Shown one piece after another: positions 15,320 to 21,779 of a stretch of 21,779 nt of DNA (positions are counted from its first letter, which is position 1; every line of letters begins with the position of its first letter). Made by a program: the position numbers and the translations under genes. The stretch is from the NCBI GenBank assembly GCA_018969805.1, contig JAGWXQ010000002.1, positions 1 to 21,779 of the forward strand, given 5' to 3'. Under the pieces are notes generated by a model. That model had not been told where the DNA came from, made no database searches, and was given only the letters and a program-made list of their open reading frames with translations. Origin of the DNA: Paenibacillaceae bacterium. Its GTDB lineage: Bacteria; Bacillota; Bacilli; Paenibacillales; YIM-B00363.

Positions 15320-16762
15320 CTACAGTTTCCGCCATATGCGGGCGAGGCGCAACCACTGTCGTGCAAGTGTCGGCACAAATCCAGAAAACAGCGTCTTTCT
15401 CCAATACGCATCGGCGACCCGTTGCACTGCAGCCGCTCTACTCGGATACGCATACACCGGTGTGGACAACGATCCGATGCGCTTGCCCATCGCTTGCGCG
15501 TATACGACACTGTGCATCCAATCTCCTGCATGTGCACCGACCGCGTGTGCGCCAACGATATGTCCGCGTCGGGTCGTAATGAGCTTGACCATCCCTTGCG
15601 TTTCGCGTTCTGCCACAAAACGATCGACTTGATCCAGTGGCGTTTCAAACACGCGAATCGTATCGCCGTATTGGGCGCGCGCCTCTTCTTCCGTCATCCC
15701 AAGTCGAAACAGCTCTGGGTCCGTATACACCGTCCATGGGATGCGGTGGAGTGGCACTTTTTGACGCATCCCAAACAACGCATTCGCGACAACAGCACGC
15801 CCTTCACTGCCGGCGACATGGGTAAACGCCGGTGTCGGTACGATATCCCCGATCGCAAACACCCCCCGAATCGATGTCTGCATCGCCTCATCGACGGCAA
15901 TGTGCGCACCGTTCATCTGCATTCCAAGCTCGCGCACGCCCAACTGTTCCGTGTTTGGAATCCGCCCCGTCGCAACCAACAACGCATCACACGACCACTC
16001 CCGCTCAATGCCCTGAACACGCGCAGTGACCCCAAACGGTCGGACATGAACGACGTGCGCGTCCGTAACCACGTCAAGCTGTTCGCGCAGCACGTGGTCG
16101 ATGCGCGCACCCATCGTCGGTTCCTCACGGGGCAAAATGCGTCTGCCCCGCTCCAAAATGGTCACGCGCGACCCGAATCGTGCAAACGCCTGCGCAAGCT
16201 CTACGCCGATCGCACCTCCACCGAGCACGACGAGCGACTTTGGAAGCGACGGCAATGAAAACACTGTTTCATTCGTGATCGGTGCGCACGATGCCAGCCC
16301 AGGAATATCCGGGATATGAGGGCGCGACCCTGTCGCAAGGACGATGCGCGTTCCTTGCATCACGCGTGCATCGCCAGTCGCAGTGGCGACGTGCACCGTC
16401 CGCCGTCCGATAAGCCGCCCCTGTCCAATGATAACATCAATGCCCATTTTTCGAAAACGTTCGATATCATCGTGCGCTTGGATGTGCGCGATCGCTGCGC
16501 ACACGTGATTGCGCACGATCGCATAATCAGCTTCGCCAAGAATCATGCATCCGTATGTACGAGCAGTGGCGTGCATCGCATGAATTTTTCGTGCAACCGA
16601 AATGAGTGCTTTCGACGGAATACATCCCGTATGGAGGCAATCTCCACCCAGCGTTTGTGCACGTTCGATCAGCGCGACGCGCGCCCCAAGACTTGCAGCT
16701 CCCGACGCGACGGTCAGCCCGCCAGCACCTCCACCGATGACGATCAGATCATATTTGTTCAT
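15320..16762 (-). CDS. FAD-dependent pyridine nucleotide-disulfide oxidoreductase, mercuric-reductase-like
   Basis: A cytoplasmic flavoprotein disulfide reductase of 480 residues. The FAD site GGGAGG (about 10-15), the redox pair C42/C47 in GGDCLHTGCIPSK, a second Rossmann motif GGGAIG with an acidic residue at the end of the next strand (ILE, suggesting NADH), ATGRIPN and FAIGDI are all intact. At the C-terminus the His-Glu pair of lipoamide dehydrogenase is missing: the segment reads TPVYAYPSRAAA, as in MerA-like and TVP38-linked relatives, which also lack the His. There is no NmerA metal-binding domain. ATG 16762 is preferred; it overlaps the upstream TVP38-DCC gene by 14 nt, implying coupled expression. 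The substrate is probably not lipoamide; a thiol/disulfide partner is inferred. Confidence 0.9.
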   Translation of the reverse strand: MNKYDLIVIGGGAGGLTVASGAASLGARVALIERAQTLGGDCLHTGCIPSKALISVARKIHAMHATARTYGCMILGEADYAIVRNHVCAAIAHIQAHDDIERFRKMGIDVIIGQGRLIGRRTVHVATATGDARVMQGTRIVLATGSRPHIPDIPGLASCAPITNETVFSLPSLPKSLVVLGGGAIGVELAQAFARFGSRVTILERGRRILPREEPTMGARIDHVLREQLDVVTDAHVVHVRPFGVTARVQGIEREWSCDALLVATGRIPNTEQLGVRELGMQMNGAHIAVDEAMQTSIRGVFAIGDIVPTPAFTHVAGSEGRAVVANALFGMRQKVPLHRIPWTVYTDPELFRLGMTEEEARAQYGDTIRVFETPLDQVDRFVAERETQGMVKLITTRRGHIVGAHAVGAHAGDWMHSVVYAQAMGKRIGSLSTPVYAYPSRAAAVQRVADAYWRKTLFSGFVPTLARQWLRLARIWRKL

Positions 16763-17852
16763 TCCACACATCCTTCCTCATCACCGCCCAACGTTGATCG
16801 GTTATCGATCGCGATTGCCACGACCGGTGTGGCACGATGCACGCGTTATTCCGAGACAAGAGATGTCTTCGTTTGGCGATCACATCATACACCCGATCAA
16901 GCCATGGCAATGCGTACGACAACACCGCAAGAACCCCCCACACACTTCCGAGCAAAAGACCGATGCGTCGCAGCGCATGCGCGCGCACGTATACGTGGCC
17001 ACGATGCCACAATACAAGCGAATCGACATCGTGCACTGCTGCTGCGTGTGTGGCGAGAACGTCGCGGGCGCAGTGCGACTGCAGTGATGCGACATACATG
17101 TTTCGACGTGCGTCCCAACGCAACAGGCGCACAATGCTGTTTTGACAAAATGCACAATCGCCATCATAAAAAACGATTGCATCGATCAAGGGAGACGGTT
17201 CCTTCTTTTTGGATGCGCGCTGCACGCGGCGCTTCATCCATAACGGAACGACAATGCACACGCTCAAAAGAAGTGCCGATAAGACAATTGTGGTCCAATC
17301 ACCCATACCGAGTGCATAACCAAACTGGTTGTACGCAAACGTACCTGGCAAGATGCCCAGTACTGTGGCCCAAAAGAACGCATGGATCGATACGCGTGAA
17401 AGCCCAGCACCATAGCTGACAACATCAAAAGGGACAAGCGGAACAAGCCGAACGATCAAAATCCAAACAAATCCTTTGTGTGCGATCTCCTTTTGAATCG
17501 TTTCCCACCCCGAATGGCGCGGAGATGCACGATTCCAAAAACGAAACAGCCACCGCGCACTGACAAAAGCCACAAGTGCCCCAGAACTTGCCCCGACGAC
17601 CGTCCATACCGTACCCCACAACGGACCAAATACGAGCCCTCCGGCAATCGATAACAACGATGCCGGAAACAAGACGAGCGGCCGCACCGTATACGCCAAT
17701 ACGTAAATGAGTGGGGCGATCGCTCCTGTACGGGCGATTTCCTCTTTTAATGTGGCGGCATCCCACTTCCATATTGTTGCATTCAACCAAAAAAACGTTC
17801 CGATACACACGATCCATATTCCAATAACGATAAACGCTTTCTTTTTTTTCAT
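16749..17852 (-). CDS. TVP38/TMEM64 (DedA-like) membrane protein fused to a DCC thiol-oxidoreductase domain
   Basis: A 367-residue two-domain protein. Residues 5-207 are a TVP38/VTT membrane domain: an N-terminal helix, LFPASLLSIAGGLVFGP (61-77), re-entrant and helical segments, and RLVPLVPFDVVSYGAGLS (135-152). Residues about 223-332 are a DCC (DUF393) domain beginning VFYDGDCAFC with Cys233 and Cys236 in CxxC arrangement, then LVLW...VYVRAHALRRIG and ALPWLDRVYDVIAKRR. DCC proteins are predicted thiol-disulfide oxidoreductases; VTT proteins move lipids across membranes. The ATG has AAGGGG 7 nt upstream. It heads the cluster and overlaps the flavoprotein gene, suggesting that the flavoprotein reduces the DCC cysteines (inference). 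E. coli ydjX and ydjZ are TVP38 proteins at the matching locus. Confidence 0.92.
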   Translation of the reverse strand: MKKKKAFIVIGIWIVCIGTFFWLNATIWKWDAATLKEEIARTGAIAPLIYVLAYTVRPLVLFPASLLSIAGGLVFGPLWGTVWTVVGASSGALVAFVSARWLFRFWNRASPRHSGWETIQKEIAHKGFVWILIVRLVPLVPFDVVSYGAGLSRVSIHAFFWATVLGILPGTFAYNQFGYALGMGDWTTIVLSALLLSVCIVVPLWMKRRVQRASKKKEPSPLIDAIVFYDGDCAFCQNSIVRLLRWDARRNMYVASLQSHCARDVLATHAAAVHDVDSLVLWHRGHVYVRAHALRRIGLLLGSVWGVLAVLSYALPWLDRVYDVIAKRRHLLSRNNACIVPHRSWQSRSITDQRWAVMRKDVWNEQI

Positions 17853-17966
17853 ATCGCGTCCCCTTTTATACGAATCCGTATGTCAAAACGTCGATCCGTT
17901 TCACAAAAACGCTTGTTGTTTCCTCGGTGCATACAGCCGTCTGGAACCATATTTTTACTATTCGTA
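17853..17966 (-). other. Intergenic region before the TVP38-DCC cluster
   Basis: This is the only sizeable gap upstream of the eight-gene cluster, so its promoter should lie here or in ktrB. A TTGACA and a TATAAA are visible but only 10 nt apart, so they do not make one standard promoter. The short palindrome ATACG-GATT-CGTAT lies between them and could be an operator. No terminator hairpin for the ktr operon was found. Confidence 0.4.
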
Positions 17967-19295
17967 TTAGCCAATAAGCACCTTTTCTTCTGCGTAGCCG
18001 ATGTCGGACTCTTTGCGATGGCTCGCGAGTGCAAACGCAATCGCAATCGGTCCAAGCCTCCCAATAAACATCGTTACAATCAGTGCACATTTGCCAAAAT
18101 CGGTCAAATACGGGGTCACGTCCAGCGAAAGCCCCGTCGTCGAAAACGCCGAAGTCACCTCAAACAACAAGTCGATGAACGAAAAATTTTTGTCCTCCGT
18201 CAACGTCAACAAAAAGGAAACGAACAGGACGACGATCAATGATGCTACAAGCACCGTAAGCGCCCGCAAAACAGCCTCCATAGCAATTTTCCTACGAAAT
18301 GCAATGACGTGTTCTCTTCCTTTGATGCTGCTGGCCATCGCAAACAACAAGACCATCAGCGTATTCGTTTTAATGCCTCCCGCCGTTCCTCCCGAACTCC
18401 CCCCAATAAACATCAAAAAAATAAGCAACACTTGTGTAGACATCAGATACTCCGATAAGACTACCGAATTAAAACCCGCTGTTCTTGCCGATACACTATG
18501 AAAGTACGCCGTCCACCAACGATGCGCTTCGTCTGCGTACCCGATGCGGTCACTGCCGTGTTCAAGCAACCAAATTCCGAGCGTACCAACGACGATCAAC
18601 ACAAGCGTCGCCACAATAGCCATTTTCGATTGTACGGTAAGGGCGATCCACTTTTTCTTTTGGCGCAAATCCATCAGTACGGTAAAACCAATCCCTCCCA
18701 AAATGATCAGCAACGTGACAATGATGTTTACGATCGGATCTGCTGCATAGCGCACCATATTGTCCGGCCAAAGAGCAAATCCTGCATTATTAAAAGCAGA
18801 AATAGATAGAAACACTCCGTAATACCATGCTCTAAGAAACCCGGCTTGTTCCATTGTATGTACCGCAAACAACAAACTCCCAAGCATTTGCAACACAAAT
18901 GCACTGCCAAAAATGAGGATACACAAGCGGACAAGCCCAGAAGCCGACAGGGCGTTTGTCGATTGCGCGATCAACAACCGTCCTTTTAAGCCCAGTTTTT
19001 TTCCCAGCAGCAAAGCGATCATGACACCAAACGTCATAAAGCCGAGCCCGCCAATTTGAATGAGCACCATAATGACCACTTCCCCAAACAACGTAAACGT
19101 GGATGCCGTATCGACGACCGTCAACCCTGTCACGCATACCGCAGAAGTAGCAGTAAATAGAGCATCGACCCAACCGATCGATGCGCCCGATGTGCTCGCA
19201 ATCGGCAACCGCAGCAGCGCCGTGCCGATGAGGATGATCGTGGCAAAGCCAATAATCATCCATTCGTTTGGCCGAAACAGCGTCCCTTGAGACAT
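17967..19295 (-). CDS. ktrB: Potassium transporter membrane subunit KtrB (TrkH family)
   Basis: A 442-residue integral membrane protein for K+ uptake. Four pore-loop filters are visible: TSAVCVTGLT (50-59), SAFNNAGF (166-173), SARTAGFNS (269-277) and TSAFSTTGLS (381-390). The intramembrane gating loop GGSSGGTAGGIKT (298-310) is intact. ATG 19295 has AAGGAG 7 nt upstream; the frame extends to 19379 but that would overlap ktrA and lacks a site. It lies 67 nt after ktrA, its cytoplasmic regulator. Length and motifs are standard for KtrB. Confidence 0.96.
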   Translation of the reverse strand: MSQGTLFRPNEWMIIGFATIILIGTALLRLPIASTSGASIGWVDALFTATSAVCVTGLTVVDTASTFTLFGEVVIMVLIQIGGLGFMTFGVMIALLLGKKLGLKGRLLIAQSTNALSASGLVRLCILIFGSAFVLQMLGSLLFAVHTMEQAGFLRAWYYGVFLSISAFNNAGFALWPDNMVRYAADPIVNIIVTLLIILGGIGFTVLMDLRQKKKWIALTVQSKMAIVATLVLIVVGTLGIWLLEHGSDRIGYADEAHRWWTAYFHSVSARTAGFNSVVLSEYLMSTQVLLIFLMFIGGSSGGTAGGIKTNTLMVLLFAMASSIKGREHVIAFRRKIAMEAVLRALTVLVASLIVVLFVSFLLTLTEDKNFSFIDLLFEVTSAFSTTGLSLDVTPYLTDFGKCALIVTMFIGRLGPIAIAFALASHRKESDIGYAEEKVLIG

Positions 19296-19362
19296 ATTCC
19301 ATCTCCTTACGCACATGTCCTGCACACCCGATGACCGATGTGCGCAACACAGCGCCCTCATA

Positions 19363-20019
19363 TCACACGTCTTTTTCAAAGCGGACGATGCTCGATTTGT
19401 TGCCGATCACGACAAATAAGTCGCCCATTTCCCCTTTGTCCTCTGCAAGTGGCGATACGTTGAGCGTCCCGTCGCGCTTTCGGATTGCCACGATGTTGCA
19501 TCCGTATTTTGCCCGAACATTGAGTGCCTTCAACGTCTTTCCTTGCATATGCGACGGCACAAGCACTTCGACCAACATAAAATCTTGAGACAGTTCCAAA
19601 TAATCGATCACGTTGCTGCGCGTCAACTGATGGGCGACGCGCACACCCGTGTCGCGCTCCGGCATAATAATGCGGTCTGCACCGATGCGTTCCAACACCC
19701 GACGATGATAGTCCGTCGTCGCTTTGGCCGTAACAAACGGCACACCGATGTCCTTAACAATGAGTGTCGTCAGGATGCTCGCTTGCAAGTCGTCCCCAAT
19801 GGCGACGATGGCGTGGTCAAAGTTTTGCACACCTATTTGGCGCAACGCATGCACATCTGTCGAATCGACAACATACACATGAGGAATTGACGGGGCATAC
19901 TCCTGCACAAGCCGTTCGTTTTGGTCAATGCCCATCACATCGTGCCCGAGCTCCTGCAACGTCTTAATGACACTGCCCCCAAACCGCCCGAGCCCGATAA
20001 CGACAAACTGCTTTTTCAT
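19363..20019 (-). CDS. ktrA: Potassium uptake regulatory subunit KtrA (RCK protein)
   Basis: A cytoplasmic 218-residue RCK protein that gates KtrB in response to ATP/ADP and, in relatives, c-di-AMP. The N-terminal Rossmann fold begins FVVIGLGRFGGSV (about 5-17) with the acidic nucleotide contact in GID (30-32) and AIVAIGDD. The C-terminal RCK_C domain (about 135-215) contains VRAKYGCNIVAIRK, close to Bacillus KtrA. The ATG overlaps the RNase J stop as ATGA and has GGGAG 6 nt upstream, so it is coupled to rnj. It is followed by ktrB. Confidence 0.96.
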   Translation of the reverse strand: MKKQFVVIGLGRFGGSVIKTLQELGHDVMGIDQNERLVQEYAPSIPHVYVVDSTDVHALRQIGVQNFDHAIVAIGDDLQASILTTLIVKDIGVPFVTAKATTDYHRRVLERIGADRIIMPERDTGVRVAHQLTRSNVIDYLELSQDFMLVEVLVPSHMQGKTLKALNVRAKYGCNIVAIRKRDGTLNVSPLAEDKGEMGDLFVVIGNKSSIVRFEKDV

Positions 20020-21728
20020 CCGCCACTCCCAACTTTCTCCCTGCGATCCCGTCTTTCTTCATCGACGTGGACAATGACCGGCATAATAAGCGGTGACCGC
20101 CCCATCGTCGTCTGCGCATACGATGTCAGCGTCTGCGTAATCGCTTCTTCCCATTGCGCCCGAACAAACCGGTCTCGTTTTTCTAAGCGCGCAACCGTGC
20201 GCCGCAACAACCGTGCGACGTGACCAAGCATTTCCCCCGCTTCTCGAACATAAATAAATCCACGCGTCACGACATCGGGACCTGCAAGCACTTTGTTCCG
20301 TGCGCAATCGACGACCATATTGACGATCATGACCCCACTATCCGCAAGCAACCGCCGCTCTTCCATGACCGCACTTTCCCATTCATTGATCGACGAACCT
20401 TTGACCATAATTTCGCCTGCATGAACGGGTCTTCCTGTGCGCGCAAGACGATTGGAAACGTTGAGGGTTTGTCCGTTGTCCAACACAAACACGTGCTGCG
20501 GGGGCACTCCGATCTGCTCAGCAATGTGCGCATGCAGCCGCAACATGCGATGCTCCCCGTGTATGGGCATAAAATATGTCGGCTTCATCAACGTAAGCAT
20601 CAACTTTAAGTCTTCGCGACAACCGTGCCCTGACGCATGAATGTCCAGAATCGACCCCGAAATGACTTCCGCTCCCGCACGCAACAACCGATCAATGCTG
20701 CGATTGACACTTGGGGCATTTCCCGGAATGGGCGATGAAGAAAAAATAACCGTATCGTCGGGATAAATCGCGACGTGCTTGTGCGCTCCTGTCGCGATGC
20801 GCGTGAGTGCTGCGTTTGGCTCCCCTTGGCTTCCCGTACACACGATGACGACACTTTGCGCCGGGTAATTGTCGATGCGGTGCACATCAATCAGTACATT
20901 TTTTAACGACCGAATGTAGCCAAGCTCTTGCCCAATTCGGAATGCGCGCTCCATACTGCGTCCAATAATGGCAATTTTTCGGTTGCACGCCTCGGCGGCA
21001 TCGACAACTTGCTGCAAACGATGCACGTTTGATGCAAATGTCGCAAACAAAATGCGTCCTTTGCATTTAAAAAACGTCTCTCTAATCGACATCCCAACCG
21101 TCTGCTCTGAAGGAGTATAGCCGGGTCGCTCGCTGTTTGTGCTGTCCGCAAGCAACGCAAGCACGCCTTCTTGGCCTATGCGCGCCATACGTGCCCAGTC
21201 AATCGGCTGATCGACCGGCGTCAGATCAAACTTAAAATCTCCCGTATGCACAATATTGCCATGTGGTGTGTGTACGACGACACCGAGTGAATCAGGGATG
21301 CTATGGTGCGTGCGGAAAAATGTCACAGTAAGCGCGCCAAACGTCACTTCGGATCGTTCGTCGATGACGTGCATTTTCGTCCTGTGCAGCAGCCCGTGTT
21401 CTTCGATTTTCGCCTTGACAAACCCCAGTGTCAGCTTGGCACCATACAACGGGACTTGAATTTGCTTTAATACGAAGGGCAACCCGCCAATATGGTCTTC
21501 GTGTGCGTGCGTCAGTACGATCGCCCGCACGCGATGCGCCTGCTCGATCAAATACCGAATGTTTGGAATAATGTAATCTACGCCTGGCATATCCGGACCT
21601 GGAAACTTCACGCCTGCATCGATCACAAGGATGTCTTCGTCGTACTCAATGACGTACATGTTTTTCCCGACTTCATCCAATCCACCGAGCGCAAATATTT
21701 TTACGTACGCCTTCTTCTTGTCATTCAA
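20016..21728 (-). CDS. rnj: Ribonuclease J
   Basis: A metallo-beta-lactamase/beta-CASP nuclease for mRNA decay and 5'-end processing, 570 residues against 555 for the B. subtilis enzymes. The catalytic HAHEDH (74-79), the HTGDFKFD segment, the beta-CASP FATFASN..R, CTGSQGEP, SGHG and PIHGEHR motifs are all present, so it should be active. Some segments, such as ERPGYTPSE, are closer to RNase J2, so J1 versus J2 is left open. TTG 21728 lies 13 nt after AAAGGGGG; an in-frame ATT at 21734 is spaced ideally (7 nt) and is the only other candidate before a stop codon. The stop overlaps ktrA by 4 nt. Confidence 0.95.
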   Translation of the reverse strand: MNDKKKAYVKIFALGGLDEVGKNMYVIEYDEDILVIDAGVKFPGPDMPGVDYIIPNIRYLIEQAHRVRAIVLTHAHEDHIGGLPFVLKQIQVPLYGAKLTLGFVKAKIEEHGLLHRTKMHVIDERSEVTFGALTVTFFRTHHSIPDSLGVVVHTPHGNIVHTGDFKFDLTPVDQPIDWARMARIGQEGVLALLADSTNSERPGYTPSEQTVGMSIRETFFKCKGRILFATFASNVHRLQQVVDAAEACNRKIAIIGRSMERAFRIGQELGYIRSLKNVLIDVHRIDNYPAQSVVIVCTGSQGEPNAALTRIATGAHKHVAIYPDDTVIFSSSPIPGNAPSVNRSIDRLLRAGAEVISGSILDIHASGHGCREDLKLMLTLMKPTYFMPIHGEHRMLRLHAHIAEQIGVPPQHVFVLDNGQTLNVSNRLARTGRPVHAGEIMVKGSSINEWESAVMEERRLLADSGVMIVNMVVDCARNKVLAGPDVVTRGFIYVREAGEMLGHVARLLRRTVARLEKRDRFVRAQWEEAITQTLTSYAQTTMGRSPLIMPVIVHVDEERRDRREKVGSGG

Positions 21729-21741
21729 GCGAATCCCAGTG

Positions 21742-21749
21742 CCCCCTTT
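21742..21749 (-). promoter_or_regulatory. rnj: Ribosome binding site of rnj with unusual spacing
   Basis: AAAGGGGG on the minus strand. It is 7 nt from an in-frame ATT (21734-21732) and 13 nt from the TTG (21728-21726); a TAG stop lies immediately upstream in the same frame. The start is therefore either a rather distant TTG or a non-canonical ATT. Confidence 0.5.
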
Positions 21750-21779
21750 CTATCACGCATACATTGTTCACGTACCCAT

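Noticed and set aside
17860..17905. Promoter for the TVP38-DCC cluster from TTGACA and TATAAA
   Set aside because: The two boxes are about 10 nt apart; neither has a partner at 16-18 nt.

Overview
The window reads like a chromosome segment of a Bacillota (Firmicutes) bacterium, most probably class Bacilli. The reasons are RNase J followed directly by a KtrA/KtrB potassium pair, strong AGGAGG-type ribosome binding sites with GTG and TTG starts, a terminator-type TPP riboswitch, and a sugar ABC importer that lacks its own ATPase. I cannot name a genus. Every gene I support, including the tRNA, lies on the minus strand, so transcription runs from high to low coordinates. The palindrome CGATCG is strikingly frequent.

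From the right edge: (A) 21728-17967, rnj (RNase J), ktrA and ktrB, tightly packed. (B) 17852-9888, eight closely spaced or overlapping genes: a TVP38/DedA-DCC thiol-oxidoreductase fusion, a mercuric-reductase-like flavoprotein, a YnjB-like lipoprotein, two ABC permeases, a YnjD-like ATPase, an anchored DM13-domain protein and a YnjF-like CDP-alcohol phosphatidyltransferase. The order parallels the E. coli ydjXYZ-ynjABCDEF locus, whose function is not established, but with different redox parts. This is the most interesting region. (C) 9820-4939, a sugar operon with a clear promoter: binding protein, two permeases and a cytoplasmic GH32 fructosidase. The permease genes are markedly AT-rich. 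(D) 4896-1865, a TPP riboswitch with a visible terminator/antiterminator pair, then thiY, a thiamine-binding MTH1187-family protein, thiX and thiZ: salvage of thiamine or its pyrimidine precursor. (E) 1763-47, a promoter, tRNA-Thr(CGT), a hairpin terminator and thrC (E. coli-type threonine synthase).

Working model: A is RNA turnover plus K+ uptake; C imports a sucrose- or fructoside-like sugar and hydrolyses it inside the cell; D imports a thiamine precursor under TPP control; B looks like an envelope redox, lipid and solute-uptake system with unknown substrate. Start codons were chosen by ribosome binding site spacing and family N-termini, so several CDS are shorter than the longest open frame. 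No gap exceeds 300 bases. No mobile element, rRNA or CRISPR array was seen.
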